This document shows, piece by piece, positions 42,333 to 49,980 of a stretch of 64,000 nucleotides of DNA. The DNA is taken from NCBI RefSeq assembly GCF_009913235.1, contig NZ_CP047897.1, forward strand, positions 1 to 64,000, read 5' to 3'. Origin of the DNA: Nibribacter ruber (lineage in GTDB: Bacteria; Bacteroidota; Bacteroidia; Cytophagales; Hymenobacteraceae). A program made the position numbers and the translations under genes. Below the pieces are notes generated by a model, which was given only the letters and a program-made list of their open reading frames with translations, searched no databases and was not told the origin of the DNA. Each line of letters opens with the position of its first letter. The stretch's first letter is position 1.

Positions 42333-42723
42333 TCTGAGGCTTTGGCTGAGGATTCTGCTTGCCCGGGGCAGTAGGCGCGAAATAAAAGTGATACACCATC
42401 AAGGCCAGGCAAAACAGCAGAATGAGCAGAATGGCCGCCGTCTGCCACGCCGACCACACGAAGAACTTAGGTTTGCGCTTTTTCTTGTCCAGGTACTGCT
42501 TTACCCGGCCGCGCGTCTCTTTGACGGCGTGGTACACCTTGGCGGCCTGGGCCAGCTCCATGCCTTCCACCAGGTCTGAGCACAGCTCACAAGACACCAG
42601 GTGGCGCTCCACCAGGTGGTTCTGCTCCGGCGATAAACGCTCTGACTGGTACCCGCGTAGCACCTCCAGTGACGGATGGCCCTCGGGTCCCCAATCCTGT
42701 TCAAAGTGGTGGTTACTGTTCAT
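42274..42723 (-). CDS. Anti-sigma factor, zinc-finger type, membrane anchored
   Basis: 149 residues. The N-terminal anti-sigma domain carries the zinc-binding HLVSCELC (H-x3-C-x2-C) preceded by a helical region. One TM helix follows (TAAILLILLFCLALMVYHFY, near residues 95-115), then a Pro/Gln-rich extracytoplasmic tail. It overlaps the sigma gene by 11 bp, the normal arrangement for cognate pairs, and holds the sigma factor at the membrane until a signal is received. The last 59 bp overlap the opposing aminotransferase gene. Confidence 0.9.
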   Translation of the reverse strand: MNSNHHFEQDWGPEGHPSLEVLRGYQSERLSPEQNHLVERHLVSCELCSDLVEGMELAQAAKVYHAVKETRGRVKQYLDKKKRKPKFFVWSAWQTAAILLILLFCLALMVYHFYFAPTAPGKQNPQPKPQTSVEQNVSPASTIPPARQG

Positions 42724-43297
42724 AGTTTCTCTCCAGGTAAATGCGCAGGTTTCGCTTCCCGTTTTGAATGTGGCTCTTTACTTTGGCCACCTCGTACCCG
42801 GTCAGGTCCGCAATTTCTTTGTAGCTTTTTTTCTGCAGGTAAAACAACTCCACGCACAGGCGTTGTTCTTCGTTCAAGGTTTGTAATCCTTCTGCCAATA
42901 ATTGAACCTCTAGTTCAGGCTCTGGTTGGTCTTCATAGGCGTGGGCGCTGGACTTTTCCAGACTGGCGCTGGTCTGGTCATCAAAGGAACTGAATTTTTT
43001 CTTTTTATCAGCGCGCAGGAGCATCAGGCAGTGGTTCTTGGCCAGGGTGTGCAACCAGCTTTTAAAAGTAGTTACCTCATGCTTTTGCAGGGCCGTGAAC
43101 AGTGTCTCAAAAATCTGCATGGTGGCGTCCTTGCTTTCCTCTTCGTCCTTCAGGTACTTGAGGCACACCAGGTACACCATCTCTGTGTGCCGCTCAAACA
43201 ATTCCCCCACGCAAGCCGCGTCCCCTGACTTCTTGAACTGGTGTACCAGCTCCAGGTCAGTAGGGTCTTTTTGGCGTGCGAAGAGTTTTAGAAACAT
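42713..43297 (-). CDS. ECF-type RNA polymerase sigma factor
   Basis: 194 residues. Region 2: HTEMVYLVCLKYLKDEEESK, DATMQIFETLF and TFKSWLHTLAKNHCL. An acidic linker follows, then region 4 with ELFYLQKKSYKEIADLTGYE and VAKVKSHIQNGKRNLRIYLE as helix-turn-helix. It is cotranscribed with the downstream anti-sigma gene (11-bp overlap). TACCTTTT on the minus strand about 25 nt upstream of the ATG is a one-mismatch -7 box. Regulon unknown. Confidence 0.94.
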   Translation of the reverse strand: MFLKLFARQKDPTDLELVHQFKKSGDAACVGELFERHTEMVYLVCLKYLKDEEESKDATMQIFETLFTALQKHEVTTFKSWLHTLAKNHCLMLLRADKKKKFSSFDDQTSASLEKSSAHAYEDQPEPELEVQLLAEGLQTLNEEQRLCVELFYLQKKSYKEIADLTGYEVAKVKSHIQNGKRNLRIYLERNYEQ

Positions 43298-43498
43298 AAG
43301 GCCGTTGGGTCAATGCGTCGAAAAAGGTACTGGATTTGGCGCGGACTATTGCTGGTGCTGCTCAAATAATTCTTGCCGTTTAGTAGTAGATGCAGAAACC
43401 GCTATGTTTCCATAAGCCGATGCAAAAAATAAACCAGGCAACTGGCGCTACCTGGTCTAGGATGTTTTATGCTGGTTTTAAATTCGAGGCGGGAAAGC

Positions 43499-43536
43499 CG
43501 TTTTTCGCCTATTTTCTGGGAAACAGGCAAAAAACG
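43499..43536. repeat. 38-bp palindrome family, copy 17, with extended arms
   Basis: CGTTTTTCGCCTATTTTCT, then GGGAAACAGGCAAAAAACG. Flanking GAAAGC (43493-43498) pairs with GCTTTC (43537-43542). 47 nt beyond the minus-strand ankyrin gene stop. Confidence 0.85.
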
Positions 43537-43583
43537 GCTTTCTTCTAAAGGAGGGATGGCTCTATTTTGCGAATGCCTGGAGC

Positions 43584-44069
43584 TTAGGCTTCCAATACTT
43601 TTAAGGCTTCTTCGTTGCCAATCTTGTGCGCCATCTCGGTGGCGGTGAGGCCGCGGCTGTCGCGTAGGTTCTGGTCGGCGCCGTGCTTGGCCACAATCTT
43701 GACCAGCTCATGCCGCCCGAACATGGTGGCAAACATCAAAGCGGTACCGCCGCTTCCGTTCTGCAGGTTCAAGTCGGCGCCGTGTTCAATGAGTAGCTCG
43801 GCTATTTCAGCGTGACCCTTAAAGCACAGTCCCATCAAGGCGGTGTTGCCGCTGTTGTCCTGTATGTTCACATCGGCGCCCGCATTTAGCAAGACTTTGG
43901 TGGCTTCTAAATGTCCTTCGTAACTGGCCAGAATCATGGGCGTGAATCCGCGGCCGTCGCGCACGTCCACCGGCACGCCTTCGGCTAGCAGTTCTTTAAT
44001 GAGCGACACGTCTCCTTTGCGGGCGGCATCAAAAATTAAATGTTCTGGATTGGTAGAGCTGAATTCCAT
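43584..44069 (-). CDS. Ankyrin-repeat protein
   Basis: 161 residues made almost entirely of about four to five ankyrin repeats (GRGFTPMILASYEGHLEATK, SGNTALMGLCFKGHAEIAEL, SGGTALMFATMFGRHELVKI, SRGLTATEMAHKIGNEEALK). No signal peptide or membrane segment, so probably a cytoplasmic protein-binding scaffold. Partner unknown. It is bounded by palindrome copies 17 and 18. Confidence 0.92.
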   Translation of the reverse strand: MEFSSTNPEHLIFDAARKGDVSLIKELLAEGVPVDVRDGRGFTPMILASYEGHLEATKVLLNAGADVNIQDNSGNTALMGLCFKGHAEIAELLIEHGADLNLQNGSGGTALMFATMFGRHELVKIVAKHGADQNLRDSRGLTATEMAHKIGNEEALKVLEA

Positions 44070-44216
44070 GAGGCTTGCTTTTGATTAGGGTTGATGGATG
44101 ATGCAACATACGGAAAAGGGCAACGGCAGGACCATCAATACTTTTGATGCCGCATAGAGACCGGCTATAAGAAGGACGGGTAAACAGGTTACGGAAGAAT
44201 CTGTGGCGGAAAAGAG

Positions 44217-44264
44217 AAAACCGTTTTTGGGCTGTTTTCTGGAAAACAGCCCAAAAACGGTTTT
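44217..44264. repeat. 38-bp palindrome family, copy 18 (perfect stem)
   Basis: Core 44222-44259 with perfect 17-nt arms (CGTTTTTGGGCTGTTTT / AAAACAGCCCAAAAACG). The stem continues through AAAAC on the left and GTTTT on the right. 27 nt beyond the minus-strand M28 gene stop. Confidence 0.9.
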
Positions 44265-44286
44265 GCATTAGGTGGCGTGAGAACTG

Positions 44287-45756
44287 TTAGTCTGCCCAGC
44301 GCCATTCTCCGGCAATCTGAAGCGGCTCTTTGAGGTTATTCTTTAACAGGAATTCCTTGGTCTCCGCGTCATTGAGTTTCTTGGCTTGAATCTGGTCTGC
44401 GTCTGCCAGGCCGTACAAGAGCATGGCACTGAAGCGCACCGTGTTTTTCAATTGTTGTTCGTCTACCAAGGCAAAAGAGTCGCAGTCGGCGTGGTAGCAA
44501 TCGCCGCCATTGTTCGGCAGCTTTCCACCAAAAGAGCCACCCGTTGGGATGCCCTGCAACATGAACGGCTGGTGGTCTGAGTGCAGACCCGCCCTAGCTG
44601 AGAAGCTGTTTTTGAATGTGGTGTCAATGGAAGCGGTAATGGCCCCGATGGACTGGAACAAGGGCTTCATGGATTCCTGGCTGGCGTTATAGCCTTTGGG
44701 GTCATTGGTCATGTCATAGTTGAGCATGTAGGCAATGTTGTTCAGGCTCTTGTCTTTGGTAGCCTGTTCAATATAAGCTTCAGAACCCAGCAGGCCCTGT
44801 TCTTCGCCCATGAACATGACAAACTCAATGGTGCGCTTAGGCGTCAGGTTCAAGGCCTGGAAGGTGCGGGCCATGTCCAAAACCGCAAACGACCCGATGC
44901 CGTTGTCAATGGCGCCCGTAGACAAATCCCAGCTATCCAAATGGCCGCCAATCACAATCTTCTCCTGCGGCAGTTCGCTTCCTTTTAAGGTAGCAATCAC
45001 GTTACGGGCTTTGATCTTGCCCGAATGATTGGTCATGGCAATCTGCGCCGTCACCATCTGGCCACCCTGCAACTGCTCTTTCAGTTTCAGGCCGTCTTCC
45101 TTGCCCACGCACAGGGCGGGAATAGGAATCAGTTTGCCCGTCACTGAGGCCGTGCCCGTTAAAAGCGTACCACCCGCCACTGTGTTAATGATGATGATGC
45201 CCTTGGCCCCGTTCTTAATGGCCAAGGCTGTTTTCTCTGACCGGTGCAGGTTCCTGGCACCTTCGGGTGAGCCTGGTAAAATGCCTAGGTATACTAGAGC
45301 AATCTTGCCTTTCACGGCATTGGGTTGTGCGTTGTAGTCGGCTTCCAGGCCGTTGCCCATGTCCACCAACTGTCCCGTGGCATTGGCCTTGACGGGGGAG
45401 TGCGCCAGTGAAACAGCCTTCACGTCTTGAAAATGCGGGCCATTTATGCGAACTTGCAGCTTTAAAGTTCCCCTGCTCCAGCTCTCCACCTCAAAAGGTT
45501 GATACCGCACTTCTTTGAATCCATAGGATTTGAAGAGATTGAACGCGTACTCTTCGGCCTTTTTTCCATTCTCAGAACCAGTGAGCCGATGGCCAATGGT
45601 TTTGCTGGCTTGTTGAAGGGAACTATATGCCTTGGAGTTTGATTGCACTTCTGCATTGATTTGCTGGAAGGTGGCCGGCCAGGAGGACTGGGCGTGTGCG
45701 GTTAAGGAAAGTGCCAAAGCCAAAGTAGAAAGAATTATTCTGGAGGATGAATCCAT
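44287..45756 (-). CDS. M28 family metallopeptidase with PA domain, exported
   Basis: 489 residues. The signal peptide ends LTAHAQ. An insert resembling a protease-associated domain (near residues 125-250, NAVKGKIALVYLGILPG, GAKGIIIINTVAGG) precedes the zinc-peptidase core. Metal-site motifs: IGGHLDSWDLSTGAIDNGIG, MFMGEEQGLLGSEAY, MLNYDMTND and the late His in CYHADCDSF. This pattern fits carboxypeptidase Q-like M28 enzymes acting on dipeptides or N-termini outside the cytoplasm. Confidence 0.93.
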   Translation of the reverse strand: MDSSSRIILSTLALALSLTAHAQSSWPATFQQINAEVQSNSKAYSSLQQASKTIGHRLTGSENGKKAEEYAFNLFKSYGFKEVRYQPFEVESWSRGTLKLQVRINGPHFQDVKAVSLAHSPVKANATGQLVDMGNGLEADYNAQPNAVKGKIALVYLGILPGSPEGARNLHRSEKTALAIKNGAKGIIIINTVAGGTLLTGTASVTGKLIPIPALCVGKEDGLKLKEQLQGGQMVTAQIAMTNHSGKIKARNVIATLKGSELPQEKIVIGGHLDSWDLSTGAIDNGIGSFAVLDMARTFQALNLTPKRTIEFVMFMGEEQGLLGSEAYIEQATKDKSLNNIAYMLNYDMTNDPKGYNASQESMKPLFQSIGAITASIDTTFKNSFSARAGLHSDHQPFMLQGIPTGGSFGGKLPNNGGDCYHADCDSFALVDEQQLKNTVRFSAMLLYGLADADQIQAKKLNDAETKEFLLKNNLKEPLQIAGEWRWAD

Positions 45757-45913
45757 ATGATGCTGGTAATTAGATTTTTGTAGTTTTTTGGAGAATTATA
45801 AATTAAAATACTGAATTTATTTAAACTTTTATGGCTTTGCCTTGTCAAAGGCGCTAACCTTTTTAAAATTCAGAACATAAAGGCTTGCAGAAGTAATATT
45901 AGATAATTGATTA

Positions 45914-48328
45914 ATGAAAAGTAAGAGGACCGCTGAGATTATAAAGATTTTGGGAGAAGGCAGCATAAAAGTGTTGTCCTTGGATGTATTTGATACTTTA
46001 TTGTGGAGACAGGTATCTCACCCTACTCATGTTTTCCATCAAACTGCCCTACGAGTAAAAAGAAACCATCTTCACTCTTTCGCGCTGGATCCGGTGTTCT
46101 TTATGCAGGAAAGAATCAAGGCGGAAGAGCATGCGCGGCTAAAGATGTCTAAGCATAATCATGAAGTCACTATTGCCGAGATATATAATTGCCTGGATGT
46201 ACATTCAAACGTAAGCAATGATTTGCTTATTGAAGCAGAGCTTGCTTCTGAGGTGGAAGTCCTTAAACCTAATCTCACTATATTCAACGTCATTCAGTAC
46301 TGCGCTCAGAAAAAAGTTAAAGTAGTATTGTGTTCAGACATGTATTGGCCTGAGTCACAGTTGCGCAGCATGATTGACCAGGTATATGCCGCTAATGGCT
46401 TGCCAGCTTTCACATATGACTTATTTGTTTCTTGTGATTATCGACACGGAAAACACAGCGGCGGGCTATACGAGGAATTGTTAAAAACATTAAAGGAGAC
46501 TAAGAGGGAAGAAATTTTACACATAGGAGATAATTTCCACGCAGATGTGGACCAGGCAGATAAAAAAGGTCTAAACAGTTATTACTTTAAAAGGACGGCA
46601 TCACTGTATGACAAGCTGCTGGCCAGAGAAAAGCAATATACCAGCACTACTCCGCTAGAAAGCAATTTTGGACTTGACAGTCTGCGGCTCCAGTCTGTGT
46701 TTGAATCTGAGGCTCTGTTGCAGGATAACGACCAGTTCAACCACCAGAGCTACGGTTCTTTTATACTAGGTCCTGTATTTACCCTTTTTGCCGAGTGGAT
46801 TATCAATGCTGCCCAAAGCAGAAATCAAAAGGTAGTTTACTGCCTCATGCGGGACGGCTACTTGATTAGCCGCCTTATCAATAAGATTTGTGAAGCCAGA
46901 GGGCTGGATATAAAAGCAAAAGAAATCTGGATTTCCAGAAGGATTATCAAGAGAGCCTCAATTTTTAAAGCCGACAAGAAAGAACTGGGTGGTTTCTTTG
47001 AAAACATTACTCATCCTAAACTGTCAAGCCTCACCAAGGATTTAGGCATTGATTTAAACGTCTTGCGACACCTGACCCAAATTACCCATGATGAGCCTTT
47101 GGCCCAGCATGAGGCTGACTTGGTTCTGGGAAAATTAGAGCAGAGCAATATTCTTAAAAAGGAAATTGTAGCCCATTCAAAAACCGTGCGGCAGAACCTG
47201 TTGAATTATCTTTCACAGGAGGGATTCTTTGACACTAAAAACAATATAATTGTTGACTTGGGCTGGGGTGGAACCATCCAGAAGAGATTACAAACCATAT
47301 TTGACTTTGAAAACTTAGCCGTTGACAGCCTTGGCTTATACCTAGCCACGCATGTAGGCATTAAGGCATTAAATCACATCAATGTTGAGCACCAAGGGTT
47401 CCTAACCAATCAGGGAGAAGAAGCATATGCTTGTGAGACCATTGTCTGCATGCCTGAAATTCTTGAGCAGTCTTGTATGGACAGAAGAGGTACGCTCTGT
47501 GAAATTAAAGAGGACGGGGTCATTGTCAACGAAGAGAACCTGATTCCGGTAGAGCAGCTAAAAGAGCTGGAAGAATTGCAAAAAGGTATCTTCCACTTCT
47601 GTGATCTTTGGGTACAAAACCACAAATCTCTTAAGTTCACCCCTCAGAATAGAACCATCCTGAAAAACTACCTGTTAGGCGTGCTTGTGCCTTCCATCAA
47701 GGCTCCTTTAAAAGAGGAGGTGATGCTGTTCAGTAACTGGGGACATGATACCAATGATGGCACAGATGAAGTTGAACCCATCATTGGTACTGCTGAGATG
47801 CGGAAACGTGCCCTGTCCATGTCTAGACCCGAGATTCTTCAACTCTCCAGGTTAGACTGCTATTGGCCAGAAGGTCTGTTGGCCTTTTTAGATGCTCAGT
47901 TTGGACATCATGACTATCATAGAGCAAATGAGCAAGTGTACTTTGCGCCAGAGCCTCCTGTAGTTGCACTAGAGCCTGTGAATATGCCACCCGTGCAGGA
48001 ATCCTTAGTTGCCGCGCCAGTAGTCTTTGAGTCTCCACAGTTCACTCCGGCTGCACACAACAACATTGATAGCCTATTAAACTACTACTACTCTAACTAT
48101 GAGGTGTTGCCTAACTGGTATAAGAAGGGAGGGCACCTACTTAAAATTATGACCGGCAGAAGAAAGTTGTTCAGATCTGAGAAGAAGCAGTTGAATAGAG
48201 TAAAGGAGCTGGCCATTATCAACGGTAGCTATTCCAAATATGACGAGTTGCGGCTTTGGTATTATTTGGAGTATGAGTCATTGCCTAAATGGTACAAGAA
48301 GTTCGGGGTAAAAATCAGCAATAACTAA
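45914..48328 (+). CDS. HAD-superfamily protein of a polysaccharide locus, with repeated LPxWYK tail motif
   Basis: 804 residues. A HAD domain occupies about 1-230: motif I SLDVFDTLLWR, motif II VVLCSDMYWPES, motif III HIGDNFHADVDQADKKG. A second conserved domain (about 270-600) contains YCLMRDGYLISRLINKI and IIVDLGWGGTIQKRLQTIF, the arrangement of large HAD-type proteins found in glycan clusters. The C-terminus has two copies of an aromatic/basic motif: SNYEVLPNWYKKGGHLLKIM (near 727-746) and LEYESLPKWYKKFG (near 785-798). No signal peptide. First gene of the polysaccharide run; more AT-rich than the genes before it. Biochemical role uncertain. Confidence 0.8.
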   Translation: MKSKRTAEIIKILGEGSIKVLSLDVFDTLLWRQVSHPTHVFHQTALRVKRNHLHSFALDPVFFMQERIKAEEHARLKMSKHNHEVTIAEIYNCLDVHSNVSNDLLIEAELASEVEVLKPNLTIFNVIQYCAQKKVKVVLCSDMYWPESQLRSMIDQVYAANGLPAFTYDLFVSCDYRHGKHSGGLYEELLKTLKETKREEILHIGDNFHADVDQADKKGLNSYYFKRTASLYDKLLAREKQYTSTTPLESNFGLDSLRLQSVFESEALLQDNDQFNHQSYGSFILGPVFTLFAEWIINAAQSRNQKVVYCLMRDGYLISRLINKICEARGLDIKAKEIWISRRIIKRASIFKADKKELGGFFENITHPKLSSLTKDLGIDLNVLRHLTQITHDEPLAQHEADLVLGKLEQSNILKKEIVAHSKTVRQNLLNYLSQEGFFDTKNNIIVDLGWGGTIQKRLQTIFDFENLAVDSLGLYLATHVGIKALNHINVEHQGFLTNQGEEAYACETIVCMPEILEQSCMDRRGTLCEIKEDGVIVNEENLIPVEQLKELEELQKGIFHFCDLWVQNHKSLKFTPQNRTILKNYLLGVLVPSIKAPLKEEVMLFSNWGHDTNDGTDEVEPIIGTAEMRKRALSMSRPEILQLSRLDCYWPEGLLAFLDAQFGHHDYHRANEQVYFAPEPPVVALEPVNMPPVQESLVAAPVVFESPQFTPAAHNNIDSLLNYYYSNYEVLPNWYKKGGHLLKIMTGRRKLFRSEKKQLNRVKELAIINGSYSKYDELRLWYYLEYESLPKWYKKFGVKISNN

Positions 48329-48337
48329 GGCAGCGGT

Positions 48338-49063
48338 TTGTTGAAGATAGCAGTTCTCACGCATCTGTTTTACGCAGATACCTTGAACGACCTCAAACTG
48401 TACCTTGGAAATCTTAAAGGATTCCAAACGCAGCTTTATTTTAGTGTTTGTGCTGGCCATTCTTATACCAATGCGCTTGTGCAAACAATTAAAAATGAGT
48501 TTGAGGGGAGCTTAGTCATAAAGACTACCAATGTAGGAAAAGACATTGGGGGAAAGCTGGCCATGGTTCATCTTTTTTTAATGGCGCAGGATACTTCTGA
48601 TCTGATTCTTTTCATGCATGATAAGAAAAGCCCTCATACCACCAGTGGTGCAAATTGGAGGTCCGATCTGTTGAGCATAGCAGCAGAGGAGAAGCTAGCT
48701 ACCGTGGAGCACATTTTCTCTTGTCAGGAACAGGTGGGCATTGTAGCCAGCAAGAAGTTTATCCTTAATGAATACAACCAGCAGAATAAGAGTTTTACAA
48801 CTACCAATGATTTTTTGCTAAAGAAGTTAAGGGAGACTTATGGGTTAAAAAATACCACCTTTGAATTTGTAGGTGGTACAATGTTTTGGATAAGAAGTAA
48901 AATAGTTAGAGAGTTTTTTTTAAAGCACTCTCCTCTCAAAATCAGGGAAAGCCTTGAGGTGGGCAATGTGCTTGACCATGAAAAGGGGACTTATACCCAT
49001 TCATGGGAACGGCTGCTGAGTTGGATAGCTCTGGATCAAGGATATAAAATAGTTGGTATTTGA
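48338..49063 (+). CDS. RgpF-like (rhamnan synthesis F family) protein, TTG start
   Basis: 241 residues, starting at TTG 48338 or 48341, 9 nt after the preceding stop; no ATG is available before deep inside the domain, and the first strand (LKIAVLTHLFYADTLND) is needed. Family features: NVGKDIGGKLAMVHLFL, LILFMHDKKSPHTT, and GGTMFWIRSKIVREFF, as in RgpF/rhamnan synthesis F domains that help build rhamnose-rich polymers. A run of eight T (48914-48921) lies in the coding sequence. The stop TGA shares a base with the next ATG. Confidence 0.8.
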   Translation: MLKIAVLTHLFYADTLNDLKLYLGNLKGFQTQLYFSVCAGHSYTNALVQTIKNEFEGSLVIKTTNVGKDIGGKLAMVHLFLMAQDTSDLILFMHDKKSPHTTSGANWRSDLLSIAAEEKLATVEHIFSCQEQVGIVASKKFILNEYNQQNKSFTTTNDFLLKKLRETYGLKNTTFEFVGGTMFWIRSKIVREFFLKHSPLKIRESLEVGNVLDHEKGTYTHSWERLLSWIALDQGYKIVGI

Positions 49064-49980
49064 TGTTGAACAGAGTTAGCTACCTTACTGATGATTTTAC
49101 AAGCAGCAAGGTCTTCTTTGAAGCAGGAGGGAAAGGTGATTTTGTTTTGGTAATGACATCAGAACGTTTTCGGCTTGTTAAAGAAGTTATTTTAGGAATA
49201 CATGCAGTAAAGAATATTAACTCAGAGGCATCTTTTGCGATCTGTTTTGATTTTTCTAACGCTTCTACACTTACAGGAGAAGAAGCGATTCTGCATATAG
49301 AGAATTTTATCCAACTCTCTTTTTTGCCGGCCTGCCAAACTGCGCTTAACGCAGTGATTTTCTATTTTATTCCACCCGTAGTACACAGTGCTGTAGAAGC
49401 CTGGGTGCACTTTAGAAACGCGCTTAATGGTTCTTTTATAAAGCAGGGATTCACGGAAGTCATATTCAAGCCTATTCACTTACTACAGCAGCAGCAGCAG
49501 GGTGTTTTGTTAACAGACTTCAATAGTATCCATTTACCTTTGTCAGAAGAAGACTTGCATGAGACTTATTACCAAGCACTTTTGCAGAAGGGAATAATAG
49601 GTGGCTCATTATTAGTCCTTCATAAACCACTTGAAACTTTTAAGGTCATTGAGGCTATTGCTTGTAAAACCGAAATAGAGTTTGGAAAAGCTGAGGAGGT
49701 AACTTATACTTTGATGATGCAGAATCTTACCCTTCAGAAAAAGGTGAAGAAACTGGAAGAGTTATATGTGGCTAGTACCAAAGAATTAAATAACCAAAAA
49801 GAATACTTAACAATCTATCATAGCAAAAGCGAATCATTGGGTATCAATGAATTCTATTTTCATGAGTATGAAGTCCTGCCACTTTGGTACAAAAGGTTGG
49901 GGCATATCATAAAGGTAATGACAGGCAGAAGGACCTTTCAATCACTTTATGATAAGAACGCTAAAAAATATTTAAATTGA
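49063..49980 (+). CDS. Unknown polysaccharide-locus protein with coiled coil and LPxWYK tail
   Basis: 305 residues from ATG 49063, overlapping the previous stop by one base (TGATG). No family recognised for the N-terminal ~200 residues, which contain a five-Gln run encoded by CAG x5 (49486-49500). A predicted coiled coil (MQNLTLQKKVKKLEELYV) follows. The C-terminus YFHEYEVLPLWYKRLGHIIK with VMTGRR after it is the same module as in the HAD-type protein two genes upstream. Strongly AT-rich. Perhaps a glycosyltransferase-associated or scaffold protein. Confidence 0.7.
   Translation: MLNRVSYLTDDFTSSKVFFEAGGKGDFVLVMTSERFRLVKEVILGIHAVKNINSEASFAICFDFSNASTLTGEEAILHIENFIQLSFLPACQTALNAVIFYFIPPVVHSAVEAWVHFRNALNGSFIKQGFTEVIFKPIHLLQQQQQGVLLTDFNSIHLPLSEEDLHETYYQALLQKGIIGGSLLVLHKPLETFKVIEAIACKTEIEFGKAEEVTYTLMMQNLTLQKKVKKLEELYVASTKELNNQKEYLTIYHSKSESLGINEFYFHEYEVLPLWYKRLGHIIKVMTGRRTFQSLYDKNAKKYLN

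Noticed and set aside
49486-49500. CAG x5 tract as a phase-variation switch
   Set aside because: A trinucleotide repeat changes only the Gln number and does not shift the frame; noted in the gene entry only.
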